Source: Liolophura sinensis (lineage: Eukaryota > Mollusca > Polyplacophora > Chitonida > Chitonidae). Taken from it: a stretch of DNA of 64,000 bases. The notes under the pieces are model-generated. The model saw nothing but the letters and a program-made list of their open reading frames with translations. It was not told the origin of the DNA and made no database searches. Below, in pieces: positions 22,650 through 34,429 of this stretch. Every line of letters begins with the position of its first letter. Position 1 is the first letter of the stretch. The stretch covers positions 34,691,979-34,755,978 of the forward strand of contig NC_088302.1 in the NCBI RefSeq assembly GCF_032854445.1, in the 5' to 3' direction. The position numbers and the translations under genes are program-made.

Positions 22650-24580
22650 GAGTTCTCAGATACACACCAAAGTAAATACGCCCTTATCCAAGTTTGGGGG
22701 AAATTTCAAGAGTGCCTTGAGTTAAGAGATAATACAGTGCGAAGGGCGTGTCACTGTACATCGGTCTTAAATGGTGGACTTGCATGGTCGACGGGTGTAC
22801 AACTTGATTATTATTAATTTTAACATTTTATATACCAATGCATTTCAACAAAAATTTATGCGGAAGTGTGTACAGGATCGACGATAATTTATCTTGGCAT
22901 ATTAGCTTATATAGTTGGTGAATACAGCTAAAAGTGACCGGCCTTCTCCGCTATCCTTTACCTCAAGCCTGACCACATAACTCTAATGCGGCTTATTGTA
23001 TTCAAATTCAGTCTCGAGTAGGGTTAGGGTTTTGTCTAAGCCTCGTTCAGTTCCGGTTGCCGATCCCATACGTACGGACTTACTATACATAATATAAATA
23101 TAATTGAACCAAAACTTTAAGCCAGCCCTTCCACTGTTGTTCTGGTTTTAATCTACCTGAATTATAGACCGGACAATTGACGGGGTTCTTTTAGGGTAAC
23201 TTCTCCTTCACAGTTATTGCACAATTATTTTTCTCATTGGCTGTTGAGAAATCTATTTAAATCATGGCGGCTTCGTTTCTGCTCACGTTCCTGGTTTCAT
23301 CTATTGTTTATGTAGAAAAAATGCAGGGTTTATGGGAACAGGTTTGGTGGGGTTAGTGACGATTCGACCGAAATATTTTTTTAAGTTACTAACCTCAAAA
23401 CACTCCATAAAAACAAAGTAAATGAAGCGCACATGCAGTAAAAGAGACGTGGCAGAAACTGGTCGGTGGGATGGCTTCTTCAAAATATAAAAGTACTTAA
23501 CAAATAAAGCGTCATTGTAATAACCTTGATTTAAGGAGACTGTCACGATATGGAACAAATGGGGAAAAACAAAATCACGAAACCAATGATGTTGTACCCT
23601 CCTTAAGTCACTGGAAGTGTCCAAAGGATGAAGGTTAATTGCGTGTTCACTCCGCAGACTACAAGCTTAATCACCGCAGTCACCACTCACGATGTTAAAT
23701 CTCGCAAGCTGTCAAAAGTGCAAAAAATATTTGCTCATTCACCAGATGAGCGGTGGGGGAACAAAACTTCAAGTTATCATAGGCCTGCCGTCGGCCGGTA
23801 AGTGGAAAAGGAAGTACCATAATTAATTTATTGGTTACCTTGCTTATGATCCGATCACCTAAACCAAATACTCATATAAACAGTTGTGCCCGAGTAGACC
23901 TTTTAAAATGAACAATGTTAGGAAACGAGAACACGAAATACGGACCACGAGACACCTGAGCTGCCATGAAGCTGACAAGCGGTGTTATATAAGCCAATGG
24001 TGCCTTCTTGTGACAGGAGATCGCGGAAAAATTACTTAAATGGCCCTCACCTAATACGGTAATCATGTTATAACCAATAAGTTAGTATTACATGTAATAG
24101 GGAATTAATAGGTATTTCTCGACAGCACTACATAAAGGACAATGGGAGTCATTTTTGACATCTGGTGAATGGAAGGTTTGTGTATAAACGTTGTATGTCG
24201 AGGTATTGCCAATTAAGCATACACACTTTTTCCATACACGCCACTGCACTTCCTCGGATCCTGAACAACACATGTGACAAGTATATGAAATTGATGGGTT
24301 CTGGAAAGGCGTGCATGCCTTTACTTCATTCTGCATGAAAACTTACTAATTCTTAAACTAATTACAATTAAATATAAGGCTTCTTCTCCGAGAATAACTT
24401 CTCTGTAAAGAAGACCATAATATGGAGAGTAAAACCAGAGCAGCGACTGCTGAATACCCTTACGTTCAGGTGAAAATCCGACATTTGCAAAACTTGCTAT
24501 TCATCTGTAACATGTGTATTATGTATCAGCAGGGCACTGTACACATTTGCTTCTCCACAAAGACCTCCTTCAATCTCAAT
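22650..24580. other. Intergenic, about 1.9 kb, no gene recognised
   Basis: Open frames of up to 107 codons on the minus strand (for example 23301-23624) show no domain, no splice support and no family resemblance. I see no tandem array and no SINE in this stretch. Confidence 0.5.
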
Positions 24581-24585
24581 AAATG

Positions 24586-24741
24586 GTTTCTGTTTCTCGC
24601 TGTGCTGTGTCTGCAGTCATGATCAGGTCGTGAACCAGTTTCTGTTTCTCGCTGTGCTGTGTCTGCAGTCATGAGCAGGTCGTGAACCAGTTTCTGTTTC
24701 TCGCTGTGCTGTGTCTGCTGTCATGGTCAGGTCGTGAACCA
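24586..24741 (+). repeat. 52-bp tandem repeat, three copies
   Basis: TTTCTGTTTCTCGCTGTGCT starts at about 24587, 24639 and 24691, an exact period of 52. Each copy ends with CAGGTCGTGAACCAG. The copies differ at one to three positions, so the array is recent. Confidence 0.9.
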
Positions 24742-24859
24742 GTGATCATTGCTTGGTCAACCACTATTAGATGGACGGAAAGTTGACTCCAAATTGACCT
24801 TTCGTTTTCGGTCATGTGCAGTAAATAAGCACTTTGATGGCATACACGTCGAATGTGGA

Positions 24860-25129
24860 AATCGTTTTGCGACATGAAATGCAGACAAACAATAACCCCT
24901 ATCATCTGCTTAGATAAACCGAATCGACCATATGGCGATGATCGACTTGGTTGGATCAGGGATGTCTCAAGGCGGAAATATGAAGGAGGAAAACAGTGAA
25001 AACTCTGAGCCCTGCAGTCTTGGACATATAATGATTTATGGGCTGTATACAAGCATAGTTCTTTAATAACCGCCACATTGGATATATGAAAAGCTGCAAT
25101 CAAATTAGTATGGTACACAATTTTGAATA
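24860..25129 (+). repeat. First copy of a 265-bp direct repeat flanking LINE relics
   Basis: From TTTTGCGACATGAAATGCAG to TATGGTACACAATTTTG. The second copy is at 26752-27019. By eye about 95% identical, with a few substitutions and a small indel near the GGATCAGGGATGTCTCAAGG block. Confidence 0.85.
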
Positions 25130-25298
25130 TAATATTATCGAAGATACTACTTGCCATTACTGTAATGATACATGTGAAGATACCTTTCATTATTTTTTTA
25201 TTTGCTCTCAATTTGCCACCCATAGGAAGTACATGCTACAGACTCTCACACAAATTATTTCACCCGGTGTAAATTATTACCATAGCTATTTGGCGTAG
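25108..25298 (+). pseudogene. Non-LTR retrotransposon (LINE) ORF2 C-terminal zinc-motif fragment
   Basis: The reading frame at 25108-25298 gives TTCHYCNDTCEDTFHYFFIC then SQFATHRKYMLQTL. The C-x2-C .. H-x4-C spacing with E-D/T-x-x-H-x-F-x-x-C is the zinc-knuckle region that follows the reverse transcriptase in many CR1/L2/Jockey-type LINEs. Only about 60 residues remain, ending at TAG 25296-25298. It is a 5'-truncated, dead fragment. Confidence 0.6.
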
Positions 25299-25757
25299 GA
25301 CAAAATAGCTTATGTTATCGAGGGGAGATAACTGTTGTATCTGAATGAAATTAGAGCTACCCCCCTTGTTCCGTAGCAAAACTGAGAGTTATGACCCTTG
25401 TCAATATACCGAAAGGCTTTCAATGCGCAAGTCCTTTTCTAAATGAACGAACAGGGATAGGTTTGTGTGGTTAAATTAGGGGATATTATCTCCAGAAATA
25501 TGACACTGTTTACCAAATCCCTCCCATCCCTACCCGCTCTCTTAATTTCTATGTTTTCTCCCCTTTGTTTTTCTTTTCTTTTCATATCTTGTGGCTCTGA
25601 GCGGTATTGCCTGTGGGGCCAGAACAATCGTCACGGCTGCAAGGATGGGTCGCCTTGGACTCCTGTGCGGTATACTACTTCTTTACTGCCACTTTTCAGC
25701 CGATTGTGATAGGAGCGGCACAAACCCAACTAACAAAATTTACATGCATATTAAATG

Positions 25758-26225
25758 AATTTGACCTCTGCATTGCCCAGGGTCAAGACTGATTATGATA
25801 AGAACTTTGATTTTGTTGATGATGTGAATTTGGAATGGAAAGTGATGAAATTTGACCTCTGCACCGCCCAGGGTCAATTAGTGAACACTGATGATGCGAA
25901 TAACTTTGATTTTGTTGATGATGTGAATTTAGAATTGAAAATGTTGAAATTGGACCTCTGCACCGCCCACGGTCAATACCGGTACTGTTACTGATTATGA
26001 GCTTAACTTTGATTTTATCGATAATGTGAATTTCAAATATAAAGTTTTAAAGTTTGACCTCTGCACCGCCCAGGGTCAATACTGATGATGGGATAACTTT
26101 GACTTTGTTGATGATATGAATTTTGATATTGAACTGTTGTTTGAATGCTTGATTTGAGGGCTTGTCATTGTCTTGTCGACAGCCCGACTTAAAATGATTT
26201 GACCCCTGCACCGCCCAGGGTCAAG
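25758..26225 (+). repeat. Irregular tandem repeat carrying a TTGACC..GGTCAA hairpin, five copies
   Basis: The core TTTGACCTCTGCACCGCCCA followed by GGGTCAA occurs near 25760, 25852, 25949, 26053 and 26199 (spacings about 91, 98, 104 and 145 bp). It is separated by AACTTTGATTTTGTTGATGA-type linkers. The arms TTGACC and GGTCAA can pair. The block lies in what appears to be the 3'UTR of the LINE relic. Confidence 0.85.
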
Positions 26226-26269
26226 ACTCATAACAACCAGCCGTGGACATATCATGCCAATTTTTAAAA

Positions 26270-26677
26270 TAAAAGAAAAAGTAAAATTTAAACATATTTA
26301 TTGTTTTTGTCTTTATCTTTTCTGAGATAATCTGTTTTTATTCCACAATGTTCACGATATATATGTAATATACTTTTGTTTGTCTTTAAGATTTAAATTA
26401 CGAAAATAATAAACTTGTATTTCAATGTGTGGATAAATTTATCGATGATACAGAAAGATTTTATGACCATGGTAATGGTAATAACGATGTTAACATTGTA
26501 CATAATAATTAATTTATTTCAACTTATATCTGAAATATGTATTCTCATATTTATATGTATGTACTTCGTTAGTTATTATGTTGTTAATTGTTGCTTTGAG
26601 GAGATCTCCGTAGTAGCCATTAGGCTGTGAGAAATCCTCGTTAAATAAATAAAGAATTAAATTAAATTAAACCTTCC
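26270..26677 (+). mobile_element. LINE 3'UTR and tail
   Basis: Ends with TTTGAGGAGATCTCCGTAG..CCATTAGGCTGTGAGAAATC, then CTCGTTAAATAAATAAAG and a short (AATTA)n-type repeat tail. This looks like the 3' terminus of a CR1/L2-like non-LTR element (inference from the tail type). It is AT-rich, with no intact ORF. Confidence 0.6.
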
Positions 26678-26751
26678 TAAAGCTTCCTCTCATTTGCATT
26701 GTATGGAACAATTGGACAAATACTGAACAGTTTTACATGATAAATTACGTT

Positions 26752-27019
26752 TTGCGACATGAAATGCAGACAATAACCAATACAATAACCCCTATCATCT
26801 GCTTAGATAAACCGAATCGACAACCTGGCGATGTCCGACTTAAGTTGGATCAGGGATGTCTCAAGGCGGAAATATGAAGGATGAAAACAGTGAAAACTCT
26901 GAGCCCTGTAGTCTTGGACATATAATGATTTATGGGCTGTATACAAGCATAGTTCTTTAATAACCGCCACACTGGATACATGAAAAGCTGCAATCAAATT
27001 AGTATGGTACGCAATTTTG
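26752..27019 (+). repeat. Second copy of the 265-bp direct repeat
   Basis: Homologous to 24860-25129 and in the same orientation. The frame at 26980-27219 runs out of it into NGAEILDTEHQSLFTAAVQY then LTQRLGF. That resembles the extreme C-terminus of LINE ORF2 proteins (a loop, then a helix ending in an R-F/G-F motif). The two repeat copies may therefore be overlapping relics of one LINE family. Confidence 0.75.
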
Positions 27020-27599
27020 TTCAATGCGTCTTTCTGCCATCATTGACAACACGTGACTGTTTCTCTTTACTGGACTCCTTGTCTTATTTTTACATACTTT
27101 GGTTAGTTTGTATGAACGTTATTTCCTCAAATGGTGCAGAAATTCTTGACACTGAACATCAGTCATTGTTCACGGCTGCTGTACAATATCTGACTCAGCG
27201 CCTAGGTTTTCTTGCATAAGTCTTTTTTTTTCAGGAATGGCAAACTCTCTGCTGGCTTCACTGCCAACCAGTAATCGGCCGCTATATATCATTCTTCCCT
27301 GTTCTTGTCTACTTTTTCTTCGGAACATCTCTGCAGTTATCCATGGGAAAGTATATTACAACATATCAGTAATAGATAAGCTTTTATTATGTGATTATGT
27401 TTTCCTTTAGCTCTTTGTCGAATGTCGTATATGTAAGAAAATAGAGATACCTGGTTCCAGAATAACGGTACATGTACGCTTAATTCATACCTCTAACGTT
27501 TAGAAATTAGTTAAGCTGATAACATATTTGAATGGAAACAAAACGAGACAAATGATATTAATGAGGTTACGTTTTCAAATCCAGCTCTTCTGGGGACTT

Positions 27600-27845
27600 T
27601 ATTTAATTGGTATTTTACGCCGAACTGAAAAACATTTCACTTATACGAAAGCGGCCAGGATTATGGTAGGAGAAAACCAAACAGAGCCTGAGGGGAAAAC
27701 CCGCGCTCTGCCTTCCCACTGCATGACCTTCCCACTTGCGACCGCAGAGGAAACAAACATGAGCTTGACTTTAGCTCAAAGTGACCTCATTAGTTAGAGG
27801 TTCCTGGATCATTTGGCCGCGCTGGCACCCTAAGCACTAGGCTAC
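27600..27845 (-). repeat. SINE-A, diverged, reverse strand, inside the SLC26 pseudogene
   Basis: Inverted tail GGTATTTTACGCCGAACTGA, body GCGGCCAGGATTATGGTAGG and a head-like CACCCTAAGCACTAGGCTAC. It lies between the first and second recognised exons, where several SLC26 exons are missing. Confidence 0.65.
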
Positions 27846-28559
27846 GGATGTCCCACCTCCCCCCTTCCAGCGACTTCATGTCAAGATGATAGTCAAACAC
27901 CTAGTCACGAGAAGAGGTGAAGTTGCCTCCACACTCTGTCCTATAAAACTGGCTTTCTGTATAAGCGGGACATTCTGACGGCGTAAAACAGCCAAAGAAA
28001 TGAATCAAACATTTCTCAAGTGTTGGTTTTTAACGGAACTTTTTACATGCATTGAAAAAAAGAAAGGAAAATAAACTCTATAATCTTTAGCATTATATCA
28101 AACATATTGAAAATGTTCCTATAGTTACATTTATATATATTTCAGACGCATATAGAAATCGTCCATCACATCCACAAGACGAATGAGGCGAAGTTGGTCA
28201 TCTCCATTATCTGTATCGTAGTGTTGCATGTGGTTAAGGCACAGATTAATCAACGCTTTAAAACAAAATTGAAAATCCCGATCCAATCGGTCAAATTTGA
28301 TTTATCAAAAAATTTTCAATAGATTAAATGGCGATTTACGAAAAAAACTTTTCAATCTTTTATGAAAGGGAACCCAGCTGCTTTATTAGGCTATTATGGT
28401 TATAAGTCTATTTACATTCATGAACGTAACATAATTTGAATGTTTGTCATGGAAACAATACCTGAGCCGTGAGAGCCTTATACAAAATTATTATCTATCG
28501 TCATTCATATTGTCATTGCCTTTTTTAATTTGTTATAGAAGGTTGGCGTTTACTACAAG

Positions 28560-28705
28560 TCTTAGATGTTTAAGGCGTTAGTCTCACCGCGACTACCGGG
28601 CACTTGATTAATAGGTTGTGTGTTCTATTCCATCTCTTGCTGTCACGAGGTTTGTTTGGCATCTTGGCGAGTTCACTTTCAGTCCAGTTTCCCATACCAG
28701 TAAAA
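28560..28705 (+). repeat. tRNA-like SINE head, degenerate
   Basis: GATGTTTAAGGCGTTAGTCT..ACCGGGCAC..TTGTGTGTTCTATTCCATC gives A-box and B-box-like stretches with a long variable arm like tRNA-Leu/Ser. It is not a functional tRNA because the acceptor stem does not pair. Confidence 0.4.
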
Positions 28706-29023
28706 CTGATCAAGGTTTTATTTAATGATATTAAAAACAAACCCCTAGACAGTTGTATACATCCGAGAAGTGTTTGAGATGATATTTGTTAATTTAATTT
28801 CCAACTCATTATTGCAGCTGTGGCTTCAACGTTTGGTCTGTTCTGTGAGAAGTACACAATAAGAGTTAACGTTACAGTACATTGCTTTGAGACCACGAAA
28901 TATTTTTAATATTATCGCTGCGATATAGACAAAAATACTCCATGCAGATATAGGGTATAATCATAGTAAATCACCCATCCCTTTCTGTCCCTGCAATGCA
29001 CTGAACGATACAGCTTAAATTTA

Positions 29024-29190
29024 TATATTTATTTATTTATTTGATTTCTGTTTTACACTGTAGTCAAGAATATTTCACTTGTACGACGGCGGCCAGCATT
29101 ACATTGGGAGAAAACCGGGGAAAACCCACAAGCAATCGTACGTTGCTGGCAGATCTTCCCTGGTGGTGGGACGAACCTGGACAACTAAAC
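29024..29190 (-). repeat. SINE-A, truncated, reverse strand
   Basis: Inverted (ATTT)n tail at 29028-29045, then TGTTTTACACTGTAGTCAAG and ACGGCGGCCAGCATTACATT. The tRNA-like head is missing. Confidence 0.75.
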
Positions 29191-29555
29191 CCATCATCCC
29201 TGAAGCAAGTGCTCAGGTTCATTATACTTGCTCGGGACATACCGTTCGCCAGCTTTCTCAATCTCGGTGCATGATCAGATTCAGGAGATATTGACCACGT
29301 ACTGGCCTATCCTGTATACATATTTAAAAAAAAGAGGAAAAAAGAAAAAATCCTGACCATACACTCACCGACAGGATGCCCTCACCTCTCATTACTTCTC
29401 CGAAGCGTTCGGTACAACGGTGACAACGTCTGGCCAGGTTGTGTCGCTGACTGTGCTGCTGGCAAAGAAACTACAGTACCGACTTCAGCAAGGTGAAATA
29501 TTCCTGCAAGCGCAGATTTTCCAACATTGTGTATATTTAGTGGAATCTACATGCA

Positions 29556-29720
29556 AGGAAAACAATTGACTGCTTCTATCTGCATCAATCCCTCCTTACT
29601 TAATTCTTAGTTCATTGGTGGTCTTGCGATTATCGACCGTTACGGTTGAAGGCTGGTACACGAGTGTCTCTTTCGACGCTTAGATTCCTGCATGTGCAGA
29701 TTGTCCCCATGGTGATGGTT
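29556..29720 (+). repeat. R-I repeat, partial copy
   Basis: Shares TTGACTGCTTCTATCTGCAT, GTCTTGCGATTATCGACCGT and GTGTCTCTTTCGACGCTTAG with the copies at 15494 and 30425. Confidence 0.55.
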
Positions 29721-30284
29721 AAGAAGAATCTTCCAAAGGCTTTCTGTATGCTCAGATTTTCCATCATAGAAAAAAAGGAATAAATATTGCAGCGACAGAG
29801 TAGATACATACATTTTGAGATCATATATACGGCCAGAAAAGTAAGATAGCGAACAAGAACAAAAAACAGCTGCTTCTGTAGATTATTGGTATTGGTGTTG
29901 AGTCCAGTGTATAAATTTTGTGTAAGGCTTTAATAAATTAATATTGTGTCGGCAGGAACTGTTTGCCTATGGCATTTCCAACCTGTTTTGCTAGTTTTTT
30001 CTGGTGCTATCCAGCCTCTAGACCCGCAGTCAGTGATTCGGCCGGCTTCAGAAGTCAGGTGAGTGCAGCAGTCAGCGCTTACACAAAACCACATTCTTAT
30101 CATGTCAGGACCCAGCCTCTGCCGCAATCTCTCGAACCACGGTCAGTGACCGTGACTCCAGAAGACAGGTGAAAATGGTGACCAGGCAGTACCTGGTAAG
30201 AATTCCTGGCTAGTACCTAAACAAATGTTTCATTTGCCACAATACGTCCCCTAGCAGCACTAGATAAAAGAGCGGTGGAAATCC

Positions 30285-30398
30285 ACCCTGCAATAAGGAG
30301 GCACATCACATGCACTCTAAGGATTCCTTCCTCGTCATAAGACTGAAAAATTGTTAAGTACGACGTTAAACCCCAAGCATTCACTCACCCACAAATGA
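30285..30398 (+). repeat. SINE-B tail fragment
   Basis: Contains GACTGAAAAATTGTTAAGTA then CGACGTTAAACCCCAAGCAT and CACTCACC. It lies in an intron of the SLC26 pseudogene. Confidence 0.75.
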
Positions 30399-30424
30399 GC
30401 TACATAATGTTATCAACAGCTTAT

Positions 30425-30690
30425 ATTATAGCATGGTACACGATTTGAATACTGATTTCACTCAGTCGTCTAGAGCATGCCTTAAGTCTTTCGAACATCA
30501 CTGAAAACTGTTGACTGCATCTCTTACCATGATTCCGTCCTATTTTCGTACTTTCTTAATCCTTTGTTAAACTTCGTTTTGGAAATTCGCCTTGCGATTA
30601 TTGACCCAGAACGTCGATCTTGGTTTATGGCCGATATAAGAATGCCTGTTTCGACGAATAGATTATCACAGTACTTCTGATACACGGGTT
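30425..30690 (+). repeat. R-I interspersed repeat copy
   Basis: TTTGAATACTGATTTCACTC, CATGATTCCGTCCTATTTTC and TGCCTGTTTCGACGAATAGA in the same order as at 15494-15740. Confidence 0.65.
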
Positions 30691-33600
30691 TACTGTATCG
30701 CCTTATATAGCCAAGTACCATAAACAAACATAAACAAAAACTCTCAGCAACTCGAAAAGAACCAAAGATGGCTAAGCCATTGCCCACGCAACCAAATCCT
30801 GCTTATTGAATAGGCTAACAACACCATGTGGCTTTATTCAGGTTCCAAATCTGAACTCGTGTATTGAACATTCAGGTATTCAGCTTTGAAAGCAGGCCCC
30901 TTTTTACTTTATTTCTTTTTTATCCGGTAATCTAAGTTTTGTCATACTTAACCTGTGGTCATGTTCTAGTCAAGCAGTGGCCATGACTGGTAATGGGTCA
31001 GAGTCATCTTTGCTTGCAGAACTTCCGCGTGTTTTCCTGCGTACTGCTATAAGTGGTCATCCTGGTAATTGGGCCTCTTTTCAAAGGGTTACCTGACGTA
31101 AAGTCATTTTCCGGTCTGGCCATCAGGATACAGATAGCTTTTGTAACATATTATAAATACCAGCTCTTGCACTGGAAAATTGACGAAAACCAAATTTAAA
31201 AAATAGAACGGTTGAGGCTTGCTGAAGAGTCCCTAAGGCCGTTTCCATCCAAGATCTCAAGCGTTTTTTCTTTTTTGTTTTGTTTTGCTTTTTTTTATTT
31301 GGCATTATTTCTTTACTTAACTTAAAATAAAACCCCTCAACATAATACGTTGATGTTTCTCTGCACGCTGAAATTCGAACACATTTGTCTGAAGGTAACA
31401 CTGCTGAGGTGCTTAGATTTTAATTTCTAGGGTCAAAATTGCCAAGAGTTTTCTGAAGACAAATCTGTGGAAATTTTAAAGTCCAGTACTAAAAAGTCCG
31501 CATTGTGACGAAGTTTTAATTTTGGATAAAATCAGAAATTAGTTTGTGGAATTTGCCCTTGGCCGCGCAACAGTTAACAATGCGTTTTGAACAAATACAC
31601 CACTGATTGTAAGCGCATTCTCTTGTACTCTTTCTTAAGATTTACTTTGCAAAGGTGAAATGATTTTATAGAGCATTCCCCATGGCAACTTGTGGGGCAA
31701 ATGCGTGGCATTAGGTTAGCTACGGCTTTAAAATGTTCAACAAGCTGATGGAGTGTAGTTTTTCGTTTGTCTCCCCAGACCATTTCCGCGACATTTTTTT
31801 AAAGCGTAAAACTGTAATAATTAATAATTAGATAACATGCGAGAGTAATGTGGAGTGCGGAAGAAAACAAATGAATTTCACAATTTGAAAAAATTATACA
31901 GATAATATATGGACAACCTCTGAGATTGTTCGCTGAGGTTATTAATTCTTTTTCATTTCCAGATAACCTGGATCGTGACTTTCCTGCGTGTGGTTATTCT
32001 CAATGCTGACCTCGGTTTATTCCTGGAAATAGGATTTCATGTTTTCACAGTGGTCATTCGAAATCAATGATGGATAATTTTACGTTTGTTTAATTGTTTA
32101 AACAAATGGAAAAAAAAGTGTTTTTGTGTGTAGGTATAAATGATGTTTCAGGTAATGATTGCTTAATATCTAGTTGCTTTCCTTTGTCTTCTCTATCCCA
32201 GCGTACCTGCCATGGTTGTCGAGTCAGTAGGGTCGAAGGAAATCTATCCGGGAGAAAAAAAATACTATTTACAAATAGTAAATTTGCTTATTTATTTGCC
32301 TGAAGTTTTACCCCGCACTCAAGATCGAATATCGATTTCAGGCCCGACGGTGATCGGGTTTTTGGGTGGTGGGTACTTTTTCGGGCTTGTTACCCGGCAC
32401 ACTTCTTGTCTTAAAAGGACAGTTAAAGCAACTTGTGCTGAATTCGACCTCACTGATCTTTTGTTTGTCTAGTGGGCTTTTGGTAGATGACATGAAACAA
32501 CTAGGCCATTGCAAACTAACGTCTGGTCATTTACAAATTACAAAATTAATGCAACTTGATAAACTATTTCCATCACTTTACTATATCTGACCCCATGCAT
32601 ATTAAAGACTGACGAAAATATAGAAATATCGAAAATTCACTCTTTGAAAAATTATGTTAAAACGGTTCGAAAGAGGTATTGAAATAAGATGTATTGTGCG
32701 ATAAATTTTTTCATATCCCAAGACGAGAAACCTGTGTATATGGCGGGCACAAAGAAATAAATTATATCCCTGATATAACTTGGAAAAATATCATAGAGTT
32801 GTTCAAGATCATTGTACAGTTTTTTGGCCTCACCTTTCAGAAGAGTCTACCGCGCGGCGTGTGTGTGGTTCGATACGATGCTCCTCCCTACTATGCCTAA
32901 AGCCAGATTTTCCAAGACCCCCTGTACAAATTTACTGGCACAACTCCAGGGATGTTGAAGAAGCTTGGCACAAAATCTAAGGTAAAACATGACAACATAC
33001 CTTGGGCAGGTGAATGTACAAATTCCACACTATACACACAAGCGGGCAATATTCTGTGCCTGTTCCTTCGCGCGAAAGAATGTTAGATATGGACAAGTTG
33101 TATACAGAATTTCACCCAAATCCACTCACACTTTTTTGTGAAATTAATTACAATCAGACAGACACATAAATACCTGCCAAAGCATCCCTTTTTGAATCCT
33201 TGTTTTTGAAGGGTGTAATGTGCTATTAAGACCTAACTTTAAGGTCATATATTGCAGGAGGCAAGGAAAATGAAGCTGTTTAAGAATGTTTATATTGGTC
33301 TATGTCTTACTGTATAAATTTTTGGGAAAAAGTCCCATTATTTGGTTATTGGCGTCTCTTATTTAAAATCATGAAGAATATGCAGAAAGGCTTTAGCATA
33401 TATCGTTTGATTTTCAGACTGTTAATGCTAAAAGCCTGAAGTTATTTTACATTAACATTTCCATTCGTATATACATTATTTTGATTTCTTATTGAAAAGT
33501 AATGTATTATATATATATAAAAAACTTCGTCTGAAATGCAGAACAATTTTTCTCCACAGTTTGTAAGTGAAAGTTAAGCGGAATTCGTTGAGAAGACGAA

Positions 33601-33809
33601 ATTTAAAGAAACCCTCAAGAACTCTGCTCTTTATCATATTATCATTGGCATGACGGCCTCTCACTTCACAGACTTTATGGGAACCATCGCCTTTCAATAG
33701 GTAGACTCCCACCGTGCATATCTTTCTGTATGATTTATTCAGGTTTAACGGCCATTTTTGCGGTCAAATCGCCCAGATCTCTCCTTTCAGAAAGTCTCTC
33801 ATAATACCT

Positions 33810-34145
33810 CCGTATGCTGTGACCGAGTGGTTAAAATGTTTTATTTATCGTTAAGAGAGGTACCGGTTCAATCCCATCTCTGGGCAGGAAATTTGCAGAT
33901 TCCGCCGCTCTCATTGTTTGTGGACCCTTGGTTACATTATAATTGGTCGCCATTGCTTATTTGGCTGTGTGCGCAATCTACCTTTCGTTGAAGAGCGCTT
34001 GTATCGTTGTGGTGTACATATCCTAATATCACATCCTGCGGGAAAGTTCTTCAGTAGCTTGCCAAAGGCCGATGGTTTACGCCAGGCATTGCCAATTCTT
34101 CCACTTTTATTAAAATGGCCGCCATCGTATCAGGCAGTCAGTACG
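33810..34145 (+). repeat. SINE-C, near full-length, tRNA-Ser/Leu-like head
   Basis: Head GCTGTGACCGAGTGGTTAAA (A box) and GGTTCAATCCCATCTC (B box). The body runs on to a tail GGGAAAGTTCTTCAGTAGCT, GGTTTACGCCAGGCATTG and TTAAAATGGCCGCCATCGTA. The tail is the apparent ancestor of the 86-bp minisatellite at 59136. It sits where the missing STAS exon of the SLC26 pseudogene would be expected. Confidence 0.65.
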
Positions 34146-34429
34146 ATTTGTCGTACAGAATCATCGAATTTGATTATAAACTCTACAACCAAAAGAGCTT
34201 GAACAATCTCTATTTTGTTCGATTTCAATCCAAATCTGGATTGATAGTTTACTGAAATGTGCAGGGGTGCTATACAAGCACGGGTCTAACCTGTACCTTA
34301 CTGTCCATGACGCCATGACTGCCGCTGTGGAGGAACAGAGTAAACAAGTCCCAGTACTGGACGATTCTCATGTGAACGTTTTTGCGAATCGCGTTGTCTG
34401 CTTACCATGGTGACTTATCTCATCTCTGC

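Larger units (their letters stand above)
27235..34413 (+). pseudogene. SLC26 (SulP) anion-transporter pseudogene, introns retained
   Basis: Recognisable exon remnants with AG/GT borders lie at 27235-27350, 28146-28289, 28818-28876, 29375-29492, 29955-30058, 31020-31097, 31963-32070, 32202-32254, 32841-32981, possibly 33258-33287, and 34265-34413. Family signatures in order: GMANSLLASLP, PVIGRYISFFPVLVYFFFGT, KTNEAKLVISIICIVVL, FSEAFGTTVTTSGQVVSLTV, ELFAYGISNLFC, FFWCYPASRP, VVILVIGPLFKGLPD, WIVTFLRVVILNADLGLFLE, VCVVRYDAPPYYA, DPLYKFTG (STAS domain start) and LYLTVHDAMTAA (STAS C-terminal part). Lesions: a one-base frameshift near 27267, another near 29992, in-frame TAA at 31050-31052, a lost donor after 32067 with TGA at 32068, in-frame TAA at 32898-32900, and phase mismatches at some junctions. 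The exons for several transmembrane helices between 27350 and 28146 and for the DCSxxxFIDS part of STAS were not found. SLC26 proteins exchange chloride, sulfate, bicarbonate or oxalate at membranes. This copy cannot encode one. Because introns remain, it is a decayed gene or duplicate, not a retrocopy. Confidence 0.85.

Noticed and set aside
23301-23624. 107-codon minus-strand open frame
   Set aside because: No recognisable family, no splice partners, AT-rich hydrophobic composition typical of random frames.
24669-25223. 184-codon minus-strand open frame
   Set aside because: Runs antisense across a tandem repeat, a 265-bp repeat and a LINE fragment. The repeat's other copy breaks the frame.
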